Shown in pieces: positions 45,969 through 56,627 of a stretch of DNA of 63,798 bases. A program made the translations under genes and the position numbers. The notes beneath the pieces are model-generated. The model did no database searches. It was not told the DNA's origin and saw nothing but the letters and a program-made list of their open reading frames with translations. Source of the DNA: Bisporella sp. PMI_857 (lineage: Eukaryota; Ascomycota; Leotiomycetes; Helotiales; Helotiaceae). Location of the stretch: contig JAJSPD010000136.1 in NCBI GenBank assembly GCA_021307315.1, positions 1-63,798 on the forward strand, read 5' to 3'. Positions within the stretch are counted from its first letter, which is position 1, and every line of letters begins with the position of its first letter.

Positions 45969-47677
45969 TCATCGCTCCTTCAAATATGTAGCAGAGGATA
46001 GGGAATTGAAGAGCAAGGAAATGCAGATAATAAGCTTGAGATGAACCGAGGGCAACAAAGCGGAGGTGTATTTTACGTCGGGAGCCTTTCATTGTCAGCG
46101 TGGTATTTTGCTCATTTTGGACGCAATGATTGGAACGAGTGTTTTGCTTTTATCATGGAAACGCGATATCCCCTCTGTATGTATGAACACATGTATGCTT
46201 AACGATAGTGCAGCGACAAATGCTGGATTTCCGAAGTTCGTTTGGAAGAGAATCGTTTACAATGAATGTGACGCAACAATAAATTGTAGTTAAATAGGGC
46301 CTTATTAGGAGTTCTTAGGCTCACTATAAATGAGGGCATACTACCCTAATATGAGAAAGGTACTTCAAGTCTCCCCTGATTATAAAAACAAATCAAGATC
46401 TTGATATGCTGGTACATAGTCGTCACGAAGTTTGAAGCAGGCGCGCGTTCCCCCGGGGCTCACGCACGCTCTGAGCCAAGCATTCAAATTGTCCTAAACT
46501 GGCAAACAGGAAGCGACGACAACGGATGCAACATCTTCCCACCTTATCAGGTATACATTCTGCGTGCATAAATGCTTCCTCCTGATCGCTTTTCTCCGCC
46601 ACCCTCCTCTATCTCATCTTGCAGCATCCTTATTTACTGCGACATCCATTCACTAACCCACAGCAGCCAATTGTCAACACTCCCTGAACGATTTCAAGTT
46701 GGTTACGTCTTCACAATAAATGAGGGTCAAGGACAAGAGAAATATCTAATTTCGGGGCATGGTAAGGATTCCCCCTGAAAAAGGAGGGTTCTTCCTTTCG
46801 TTCTTTCTTTGTTTCCACGCATAGCCAGAACTTAGATCGCCATGCCTGTCAATACATTTATCCATGATCCCTAATTCAATTTATAATGTACGACATACTT
46901 CGCTGTGTTATTTCGCTAGCCAATCAGCAACCATTGTAGAGAAAATAATACGAATGAGACATTAAACCCGTTGATTGAAGCACAGTTTCTACAGCCTCCT
47001 CAAAGCAAGCGATACGCTCAAAGGCAGACAAAGCCATGCATTTAACTTTTCAGAATAACCCTTTACAGTATATTTGTTTGGATATCATATTTTTCATTTT
47101 TGTCTTCTCGGTTGTTTTTCAAAGGCATATACGCCTTGAGTGTTGGAACTCTTACTACAAATAGAAGAATAGTACCCTAAGATAAATGCGTCGCGTGACT
47201 GTGTTGCAATCTAGATCTGGGTACAGTTTTTATCTGACAATGAGGCTTGTAAAGCCATGATTGAGCGTGGCAAATTCCGAAACAGCTGTGCGGGGTTGCA
47301 TGCAATTGCCAGAAGTGGCTTGAAGTTGTAGGACCAGCTAGTTTCCTGACTGGCCGTTTTCAGGCGTGTGCATCAATTATCACTAAAGCTGACCTGCTGT
47401 CGTACAGACTCTGTAGGGCATTATTGATTCTGCTGCAAATTATCAAAGCCTCGTACCAGAGCTGAATAGAGGGCTGATGTTATATCCGACGGCTTAAAGT
47501 GCCAAGCCGATTGTAAGATGATTGCCATATATGGATCGAATATCACTCAAATGCTCTAGATAAATGCTTGTTTCCGCGTTAGATCCGTTCTATCATTCGT
47601 CCTGAGCTTTTAGATATTCAAGTTGTAGAGGTGCAATACCTTGGCTATCTAAAGTAGCTATCACTAAGGCGGTAGCA
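45969..47677. other. Intergenic, no gene recognised
   Basis: About 1.7 kb between the repeat protein and the amine-oxidase-like gene. Short frames at 46066..46293 and 46572..46778 have no motif. It probably contains the promoter of the next gene. No RNA gene was found. Confidence 0.5.
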
Positions 47678-49545
47678 ATGAAAGTAAAGGCTCTTTTACT
47701 AAGCAATTTATAAAATATTATGCTTACACGCTACAGAATTTCACGCTAGGGGTACTGGCCCATATCTGTATTTTACTAGGGGTCCACCAAGTAGCCGCTT
47801 TGCAATTTCCACTTCTACTTGACTTTCATGACTATCCCAGCATAGGCTACGAGGAATCCGGTCTTAGCCATGCTGATCTCAATGCTACAGTGGCTCAAGC
47901 ATTAGACAGCTGCCAAATTCGTGACCTTCTGAATGGGACAAATTACAGACTGATCTCATCAAGAGTGCTATCTCCTGATGTTGGACTCTCTCAAAAGTTC
48001 GTAGCGCAATCAGAGAGATTTGCAGCTACAGTGTATGATTATACCAATGGAAGAGCCCTCCTTGTGAATGGGATCCCGTTTGATAATGGCAGTATCAATA
48101 TTGAAGACGTAAACATACAGCCGCACCCCAGTTCTGAAGAAATCTTGGAGGCAGCACAGACAGCTGGTATTGGCTCAGATGAGTTCGTCAATAGCTATAT
48201 GCCACCATATATCAGCAGGGATTTCCCAGACGGAACATCTCATAGGCTGCTCCATCTCGCTATTAACTCACAGAACTCCAGCAGACTTGTGTACGTCAAT
48301 ATGAATAACGGCACGGTGGAAGAGTCAGCATCTTCAAAATCGCAAGTGATGGATTGTGTAGCGCCACAGAACTCTGGTCAAGCATCCGTTACTCGTGGAG
48401 CACCAGGCACTCAAAACTTGAGGATCACTCAAAGTGGGAAATTGTTGTGGACCTTCCGACTAACTAGACCTGCCGCCTCATCAGGCACAAATGGAGGAGG
48501 CATTGAATTGTTCGATGTTAAATATAAAGGGAAGAAGGTGCTATATAAAGCAAGTGTGCCTATCCTGAATGTGGAGTACGAGAACAAGAATAGTCGCTGT
48601 GGGCCATACTATCGGTAAGCTTGAGCCTTTTGCTTGCAACACTTTCTATTCCGGTTATTACAAAGATTATATTCAGGATATAGAACGAAGTTGGGTTAAA
48701 GATTCTTAAATTAGAGTATGCCATGATTAGACTGCAATAAGTCATTAGATCAGAATAATATTGACTTGAAGTTGTATGACAGAGACTGGCAGCACGAAGA
48801 GTATCCACTTCAATGTGAAGGCACGAATTGGGCACAGTGGCTGCGATTGTGTAAAACTCCTGCCAAGACAATTGTTGATCCGCCAAATCTAGATGGTGGC
48901 AACTTCGTCGGCGTAGCTGTGTATGTGGATGGTTTGGAGGTGGTTTTGAAGTCTCAAATGACAGCCGGATGGTACAGATACACTTCAGAATGGAGATTCC
49001 ATGTGGACGGGACCTTGCGGCCACGCTGGGGTTTTGGAGGAGTATTGAACGGGCGAAATTGTGTATGCCAGGTCCATCACCATCACGTGTACTGGCGACT
49101 TGACTTCGATATTGTTACTGCGGGTAATAACCTCGTCCGCGAGTATAACAATCCGCCCATCTTTGCTAATTCGCGCTACCATGAGAAGGTTTACGAGATC
49201 CAACGACAGAAGGATCCCTCACGGAGACGACGATGGGAGATTTCTGGCAGGACGGGCGAAACATACTCTTTGAATCCTGGACCAAATGATGGCACTAGTG
49301 ACGATTTTGGCGTAGGCGATGTCTGGATTTTGAAGTATCGTGGAAACGAACTGGACGATGGTGTAGGGTTCACCGAGAGCATAGCTGCAAGAGCCAATAT
49401 TAACAAGTTCAAGAATGGAGAGAGGGTAAAGGATACTGATGTGGTCATATGGTATGGTGCGCACTTTAAACATGATCAGAGTCATGAAGGGCATGATGGA
49501 GGTGATCATGTTGTTGGTCCTGACATCCGTCTTGTTAAGTGGTGA
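47678..49545 (+). CDS. Secreted copper-amine-oxidase-like protein with altered TPQ motif
   Basis: I propose exons 47678..47683 (ATG AAA only), 47737..48614 and 48783..49545, giving 548 aa. The tiny first exon joins in phase to FTLGVLAHICILLGVHQVAA, producing a classical signal peptide; without it no ATG is available. The C-terminal two-thirds follow the copper amine oxidase beta-sandwich. SGTNGGGIELFDVKYKGKKVLY precedes GWYRYTSEWRFHVDGTLRPRWGF. The HxH copper motif lies in VHHHHVYWRLDFDI (around residues 393-396). The C-terminal VVIWYGAHFKHD gives the third-histidine region. In true enzymes the cofactor tyrosine sits in NYD/E; here the matching site reads GWYRY, with Tyr kept but its neighbours lost. 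Many NxT/NxS sites fit secretion. At about 550 aa it is shorter than the usual about 650-700 aa. The catalytic role is uncertain. Confidence 0.75.
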
Positions 49546-50124
49546 AGGTTCGAAGCGTCTTGAGAACGGTGGATGAAATATCCAAAGAGAGCTTCCTTCT
49601 TGTTACGGCTGTGGTTGTTTTAAGCTAGTACTCCCGGAATTTTCAATAATCATGGTTTTGCAAGCCAAGGTTTTGGGTTACACACAATATTCACTGTTAT
49701 CTTGAAGAGGTCAGACATATGATTCTCCACAATCCGCTTTGTTTGCCGTCTTAAAGCCATTAGCTAATCAATGCTCTTAATAATTTCATCTCTATAATTT
49801 ACTTGAATGTTGAAGTTTTTGATGCAACGAGGCTGCATGTCCTTGGCACCTGTTGCCTTGAGAACACGTGACATGTGGCTTCGGTCTTCTATTCGGTCGG
49901 CGCGGCAGTTAACTTCAGCTATCATTCTCAACAAAATACGTAACATTTGTTCATCACACACCGTCACGCAGAGATGTAAGGATCTCTCCATCTATACATC
50001 TAGACCCCACTGACCATTTCCGTAGACCAAGGCGCATTATCTTGACAGAACTCGGCGTATTTTGGCTTCGATATCACGAGGCTGAGCATATTGAATATCA
50101 CTTTCGGCCATCGAATCCTGAAAA
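49546..50124. other. Intergenic, no gene recognised
   Basis: About 580 bp between the amine-oxidase-like gene and a 2EXR gene on the same strand. Nothing recognisable. Confidence 0.5.
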
Positions 50125-51123
50125 ATGGCTCGAATCCCTTGGTTGACCTCGTCATCTGGCTTAAAGCGTTTCAAGACCTCAAGTTCCCGGGGCTTACGAC
50201 GCTTTCGTTCCAAGCGCAAAGCTGTCACGAGCGAGGATGTTTCAGTCTCATCATCTAGCACTATTGATGATAACGATATACCTAGGAATATTCACGGGCT
50301 CGCTATCAATGAGAGCAGTATGAAGCCTACTGTGGAAGAGATACCCCTAATCGCCGAAGAGCCTCAACTTTCCCAATTCACGTGCTTCCCGGAGCTTCCC
50401 ACAGAGTTGCGTCTGAAAATATGGGGCTTCGCTGCATGTCATCCTCGAAGCATCAATATTTGGAGCTCAGATTTTGGCAAGAAGATAGGGATTCCCCTCA
50501 GGGCTAACGAGGACGACGAAACGGATTTTGTGATATGGAAACTTTGCTCGAAGACCGCTCCGCCTACCATCCTATCCGTCTGCTCAGAATCTCGAACTGA
50601 AGCTCTCAAATACTATCGGTTGGAGTTTGGAACGGAATTCAAGTTTGCAGACTTCACATTCACTACCCACCCTAGAATCTATGTCAACTTCGAAGTCGAC
50701 CGCATCTGTTTCTTGGAAAGTTTCGATAATGAAACGTCGAGGAGTTCCAAAAACTTTTTCAACCGATGTCTTACCAATGGCACTAAATATCTTGCTCTCA
50801 ATATTAAGAGCTTCCAGAACGAAAGTCGGACATGTAGTTACATCAAACCATTTCTGATGCGGTGTCTGGATGACAAGTTAGACTCTTCTCTCGAGGATAT
50901 CATTCTGTTGAGTCCGGAGTATGATCGAAGCACACTCGGAGAGCTTGAATTTAAGCCATGGGATGCAGTTCAGGAGACGCAAGAGCATAACACAACACAT
51001 TTGCAGGGAATCAAGAAGTGGTTAATTGATACTGGAGAGGTGACGGAAGGGTCTCCGATGGTTGGCAAACGTGGCTTAACGATCGACGTTAAGTTTCTCT
51101 TCATAGACGGAAAACAGTGCTGA
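50125..51123 (+). CDS. 2EXR-domain protein (F-box-like), complete
   Basis: A single exon of 332 aa. After about 90 basic/Ser-rich residues the 2EXR domain runs: FTCFPELPTELRLKIWGFAACHPRSINIWS, then ILSVCSESRTEALKYYRLEF, FTTHPRIYVNFEVDRICFLES, and TKYLALNIKSF. These are the four standard blocks of the family: the F-box-like helix, the SxCxxSRxEA helix, the YxNFExDxxxF strand and the hydrophobic strand. Its sequence is clearly different from the pair at 30-33 kb, so it is not part of that tandem duplication. The family's function is unknown; substrate recognition for ubiquitin ligases has been suggested from the F-box-like start. Confidence 0.8.
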   Translation: MARIPWLTSSSGLKRFKTSSSRGLRRFRSKRKAVTSEDVSVSSSSTIDDNDIPRNIHGLAINESSMKPTVEEIPLIAEEPQLSQFTCFPELPTELRLKIWGFAACHPRSINIWSSDFGKKIGIPLRANEDDETDFVIWKLCSKTAPPTILSVCSESRTEALKYYRLEFGTEFKFADFTFTTHPRIYVNFEVDRICFLESFDNETSRSSKNFFNRCLTNGTKYLALNIKSFQNESRTCSYIKPFLMRCLDDKLDSSLEDIILLSPEYDRSTLGELEFKPWDAVQETQEHNTTHLQGIKKWLIDTGEVTEGSPMVGKRGLTIDVKFLFIDGKQC

Positions 51124-52222
51124 GGTTTAATGATAAGTTTGTGATACCATTGCCATCTTCGACAGGATATGGGTTCGGTTTATGTTTGTGGTTGCTAGTT
51201 AGCGGGAGTTGGACAGTAGGTAACATGAATTCAGGTCGGCGTCGCAATACTCACAGCGAGCATAAACTGCTCAACTCTTACGCAATTCTTAAATGCTCAG
51301 CTTCTCTGAGTACTTCCACCAATTCCATTTCAGTTATTGAATTTGAGTTTTCCTCCTCGAGAGGATCAAATCACGTGATATATGTTTGCCTCCCGTCAAG
51401 CCTGGAATCCCCCGCAAAAGAGCTCATATATCTACATTGAGGGACGTCTAGCCGAGAATGTGGGGAATGAGCTTGATATGAAATGGTGACTACCGGTGGG
51501 TTCGGTTTCATATCCGATGAGAAAAGCTTTGGATAAATAAATTGACCCCGGTTGCACGTGAGATGAGAGTACAGACGAGCATGCGATGAAACGTCAGCCA
51601 CCTTGGCGCGTTCTGCAAGGAACACATAATCATTTTTCTCAATTCCTACCTTCCACAAAGTATATAACTCTTGGTGATGGTTCTACTTACTACTGACGCC
51701 AGACAAGAAATTTACACACGGGACCCACGTGGTTTATTTTGCAATGATATCTGTGCCATTTTCTCCAACAAGTTGTGCCGCGGGTAGTCGCGATGTGGCG
51801 TTGGAATATACCCGTGAGATTGTTCCCGGATCATTATTAATCTATTCCGATGCAACCGCGGAGTTACTATGAGCCTAAAGTCACCTCATGTAAAGATATA
51901 CTCCCGGTAGATTTGTTTTCCATAAATGAATTCCAGCAGGCGCAGCTGGCAGCCGTTGGTGTGGTCACAAAGCATTTCAAAGCCTACCAAGAACACCAAC
52001 ACCCATACTAGCCTCCCCTGGAAAAATATGATGGATGCTTGACACATGATCGTCTGGGGTTTCATCGCCGACGGATTGGAATTGCGCTGCTCCTGGTTGG
52101 GCTTTTGCCTTCGGTATGCAGGTTCCGAGCTGAGGTGAGATTTTGTTTATCATGTCTGCGAAGTTCCCTTGCGGAAGCTCTCACCTGGCCGCAGCTTTTC
52201 TTGTACTAACGATAGAGGCATC
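51124..52222. other. Upstream region of the cellobiose dehydrogenase gene
   Basis: About 1.1 kb with no gene. It must include the CDH promoter. I did not find a site I would name; such genes are usually under cellulose-inducible and glucose-repressed control in ascomycetes. Confidence 0.45.
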
Positions 52223-55200
52223 ATGAAGACTGCTACTCTCCTTCGCGGGGTCGCTGCCGTCGTAAGCTTTGGTGTGTTCAAATGAATAAAAGTAATTCTG
52301 ACTATCCTGCTAATACTGTCTCAGGAGCTCAGCTTGTATCGGCGCAAAATCCCAATTATGGAGTGAAAGCGTACTACACGGAGCCTAATACCGGCTTCAC
52401 GTTCTGGGCGACCACCTTCCCAAATGGCACCTCCACAGGTTGGGGATCTTTGAACTCCTTAGGAGGTTATACGTATGGTCTTGCTCTTCCACCAAGCGCC
52501 GCAACTACTAACTTCCCCGACTATCTTGGTCTGCTGGTTCGTAGAAGTCTCTGAAGTTTTAAACAAGATACAAACTGACAAATGAAAGATTGGTTCAGCT
52601 CCTAATGGTGGAGGATGGACAGGAGTTGTCCACGGTGTTGGGGAAATGAACAATGGCTTGATGCTGGTAGCATGGCCAAGCAATGGCCAAGTTCTCACAT
52701 CTCTCCGGTGGTCTCAGTAAGCTTACTTCAAGAAACTTGAAACAATATGCTAATTCGGATTCAGAGGCTGGCAAGAGCCTAGTCTTTATACTGGAGACGC
52801 GACTCTTACTCCTCTATACTCGAACGTGAACTCAACTCACTTCACTCTTGTGTACCACTGCAGAAACTGCTGGAACTTCAACCAGCCGGGAGGACCTTCC
52901 GCAAACATATCCACATCTTCCGGCGCATTCCCTCAAGGATGGGCCCAAGCTGTGACACCTGTAAATACCCCTAGCGACCCAAATTCTGGTCTTCAAGTCC
53001 ATGACAATGGTATGGGCGTGTATCAAATTCTAGTCCCAAGTGCTACGCAAGCCTCATACTCCGCGTGGGCCCAGGCAACCGCAACTCACACCGGTAGCCC
53101 TACTACTACCCCGACAACCACTTCCGTCCCAGTTACTGGTATTCCGGTTCCGACGGGCACCACATATGACTATGTTGTTATTGGGGGAGGCGCTGGTGGA
53201 ATTCCGATTGCAGACCGGCTCTCGGAGGCTGGATACTCTGTCCTTTTAGTTGAGAAGGGACCACCATCTTCTGGTAGATGGGGAGGAGGTATATCTAAGT
53301 TCTTAATACTATCTAGATATTCTGACGTTGAATAGTCAACGATCCATCCATTGATCAGGCTCCGTGGTTGAAGGGTACCAATCTCACCTGGGTTGATGTT
53401 CCAGGATTATGCAATAAGTTCTGGCAAGGAACTAAAGGTGTCTACTGTTTGGACATAGATCAGAGAGCTGGCTGCACTATTGGCGGTGGAACAGCTGTCA
53501 ATGCAGGTCTTTGGTGGAAGGTAAGTTAAACCGGCAATTTTTCCCTCTCGGTGAAGAATGCCATGTTAATCTAAAATCCAGCCAAATCCCAAGGATTGGG
53601 ATGTTGAGTTCCCAACAGGTTGGAAGTCAGCCGACATGGTAGCAGCAACCAACAAAGTGTTCTCACGAATCCCTGGAACTGATCACCCATCTTTGGATGG
53701 TAAGATTTACATAAGGTCAGGGGTTGATGTGCTTTCAAACAGTTTGAAAGCGGGAGGGTGGAAAAACCTTACCAATGGCGCCAACAGCGTTCCTGAACAA
53801 AAGAACAGGACTTTCGCGTACACGCCTTACATGTACTCGCACGGAGAGCGCGGTGGGCCAATGGCTACATATCTTGTCTCTGCGAGCGCTCGACCAAAGT
53901 TCAAGCTTTGGTTGAAGACTTCAGTCAAGAAGATTGTCCGCACAGGAGGACATGCTACAGCCGTGGAGCTTGAGGCTTTCCTAGATGGCGGTTATACCGG
54001 AACGGTCAATCTCACTCCGCTTACTGGACGAGTTATAGTTTCAGCCGGTGCCTTTGGAACTGCCAAGCTTTTGATGAGAAGCGGAATTGGTCCCGCTGAT
54101 CAATTGAATGTTGTCAAAGCAAGCACAGATGGAGCAAAGATGATCAACACAACAGATTGGATTAATCTACCTGTCGGGTACAATCTGGATGATCATCTTA
54201 ATGTATGTCCTCTCCTCTTTTGGCTAAGAATTTTACTGACGAGGCACAGACTGATTTGATCATTGCCCATCCCAACATCTCTTACTATGCATGGGAGAAT
54301 ACATTTGACAATCCCAATACCACTGATACTGCCCAATACCTCAGTATGGATAATTCAAACACATATATCCGACATTAACTAACATTTTTAGAATCTCGAA
54401 CTGGGCCATTCGCTCAGGCCGCCCCCAATATCGGACCCTTGTTCTGGGAAGAGATCACTGGTCCTGATGGTGTCGTGCGGCAACTGCAATACACCGCTCG
54501 TGTGGAAGGAGACGCACGCGGTAATTGTGGGGTAGAAGGATGTGAGCTACATCCGGTTATTGAAGTATGCACGTCGCTAATGTTCATTCTAGGCTATATG
54601 ACTTTGAGCCAATATCTCGGACGTGGTCAACTGTCACGTGGCAGACTGACCATCAAGCCGGATCTAACCATGACAGTCTCGCAGAACCCCTGGACCAGCA
54701 ATAAGAACGATATATCCGCCGTCATTGCTGGTGTTCAGAATCTGGTTAAGGTTTTAAGCGCCACGAAGAACCTTACCGTTCTAGAGCCGCCGGCTGGAAC
54801 GTCAGTTGCGGACTGGGTGAATGCGGTACGACCCCTCGTCGCTTCTTTCAATCAAATGTCGTCTAACAGGGCAAAATAGAAAACATATGAGCCAGGTGTA
54901 CGACGAGCCAATCACTGGCTCGGAACGGCTAAACTTGGAACCGATGATGGACGGCAAGGCGGAACCGCCGTCGTGGATCTGAACACCAAAGTCTATGGCA
55001 CTGATAACATCTTCGTCGTTGACGCCAGTATCTTCCCTGGCTTACCATCCACCAACCCGTCTGCTCTCGTCGTCACCGTATCTGAGAAGGCTGCTAGTCT
55101 GATCCTTGCTCTGCCAAAGCTTACTGCCAACGCGAAATACTACCAGTGTGGTGGCCAGACCTTCAATGGTCCCAGCTATACTTGCGTTGCAGGAACGACA

Positions 55201-55293
55201 TGCACATACCAGAATCCATACTACTCACAGGTAACTTATTCTTGCCGTCTCCACTTGCAACATCAACACTAACTCTGTCTTTAGTGCCTGTAA
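52223..55293 (+). CDS. Cellobiose dehydrogenase (AA8 cytochrome + AA3_1 flavodehydrogenase + CBM1)
   Basis: I read eleven exons: 52223..52271, 52325..52536, 52589..52716, 52765..53288, 53336..53520, 53582..54202, 54250..54343, 54392..54520, 54593..54825, 54880..55230, 55285..55293. Phases agree, giving 844 aa. Residues 1-25 are a signal peptide (MKTATLLRGVAAVVSFGAQLVSA). The heme-b cytochrome domain follows, with likely ligands Met in GEMNNGLMLVAWP and His in VHDNGMGVY. Next is a Thr/Pro linker near 240-260. The GMC flavin domain starts at DYVVIGGGAGG near 262. GCTIGGGTAVNAGLWWKPNP is the flavin/active-site block. NHWLGT carries the catalytic His and STNPSALVV the Asn. A C-terminal CBM1 (811-844; YYQCGGQTFNG...) ends in Cys-Leu on the last exon. 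The enzyme oxidises cellobiose to its lactone and feeds electrons to LPMOs. The C-terminal CBM1 marks an ascomycete class IIA enzyme. Confidence 0.93.
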
Positions 55294-55915
55294 GGATCCT
55301 TCCGCACATACGAGCAAATGCTATTAGACCTGTCGTTCTACAGATGGAAATCAGATCCGTGGTGGTTTAAAAGCACTTGTACATATATAACGAATCTATT
55401 TCTTGTGCTTGTGGCTCTTTGGTGATCTCTCATTTCGGAACATTTACCGTAATAAAGAATCCTATTGTAGCTTCCATGTCTAGTGACATTGAAAGGAATT
55501 ATGATTTCCTAGTTCATTTTCAATCTGTCATTTGAACCCGATATGACAGGCTTTTGCTGGCATGCATATACAGTTATACTGCTTTGCATTGCCTTCCAAC
55601 TTCTGCTCAGCTTGAGGTGTCAGATGCTTGGATATCGGAAAGTAGAAATGCTCTTCGTGAAATTATAGCTAGTGCACGTACTTCAATGCTCTCTCGTGGC
55701 TGCGCTGAAGGAGAAGCATTGGAGTCGATTACTACTGCGTGAACTTTAACTGCAAAATGTTAGATAAAATGCATAGAAAATCTGTTTTAGCGCCTTACAT
55801 GGCGTGTTCAGTTGACTAACTGATTGTTTCATTAGAAACACCTCGCCTTTTCTCATCTTACTCAAATAGTACCACTTCAATCCCGGGTTGTAATAGACAA
55901 GATAGCCTTCACCTA
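55294..55915. other. Intergenic, no gene recognised
   Basis: About 620 bp 3' of the CDH gene. A short plus-strand frame at 55554..55742 reads a helical segment without recognisable homology; not called. Confidence 0.45.
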
Positions 55916-56627
55916 TCAGGATTTCTTTTTATCATTGTGTCCAAAATAGAAGGTAGTAATGTACGAGCCATGACAATGTGGAGATATCAAGTCTTCCACC
56001 TCTAGGTCGTTCTCCAAGTCAACACTATGATAGTCGCAAAGAGCCAATGGAAAGTTCTCGCACGGCTCGACTAGCGGTCTCCATAAATTTGTAATTTCAT
56101 ATCTATTACAATCTCCTGGTTTCATGCCAAGCTCAAGCATTCGTCTCTCATGTTTGATTGTGGAGTCTGGTCTTGGGAAAGTGGTCAGGTCATTGAAAGT
56201 ATGTGGCCTGTATAAACTAACCAATATGTGCTCCTGTTACTAGAGGCTCTTCTCGCCCCAGACGTTTTGAGGGTTCTTACCGACGCATCTGTCAAGTGTT
56301 AGCGACCACTGTTTTCCTCTCAACAGCTGGGTACTCTACTTGTGAATCCTATATGTACACCTTGTCTGCCTAGAGTAACTCTCTCATATATTTCTCAATA
56401 TCTCTACAATACATCTTGTGGGTGAGGGCTGGGTCATCGAATGTGGCAGCTGGATACTGGATTGGGAGTTTGAAAATCTGGACGACATTGGTGTCAGGGT
56501 GAAGATCATCTTCGTGGCTTCTCATATCTAAGATCTCGATATGTTCCGCATATTCATGCTCAACATTCGTTTGCTTGGCATGAGGTATGCAGCTCAGGTT
56601 ATTTCGCGAATAAGGTAACGGGATCAA
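55916..56627 (-). pseudogene. Fragmented CmcJ/AsaB-like oxygenase/desaturase
   Basis: Two minus-strand frames hold blocks of the CmcJ-like family (GA4-desaturase/AsaB relatives). 56627..56370 reads EHIEILDMRSHEDDLHPDTNVVQIFKLP and YCRDIEKYMRELL, matching the family's 'DxRGxExxFxLDxxGFQ' and 'YYPExEELLK' blocks. 56224..55916 reads ITNLWRPL, PLALCDYHSVD and GSYITTFYFGHN, matching 'xxNVWRPI', 'PLAxCDxRSV' and 'YNPxHxWYYF'. The middle section between them, which should carry the HxD-type and other active-site residues, is broken by stops and frame changes. The terminal FPRM-type end is lost. The known relatives modify secondary metabolites. A poorly spliced live gene cannot be fully excluded. Confidence 0.55.

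Noticed and set aside
46572..46778. Possible small secreted protein
   Set aside because: Starts with Pro/Ser and lacks a convincing signal peptide or cysteines; no splice structure.
55554..55742. Short plus-strand frame after the CDH gene
   Set aside because: Helical but too short, no homology recognised, and no upstream exon that fits.
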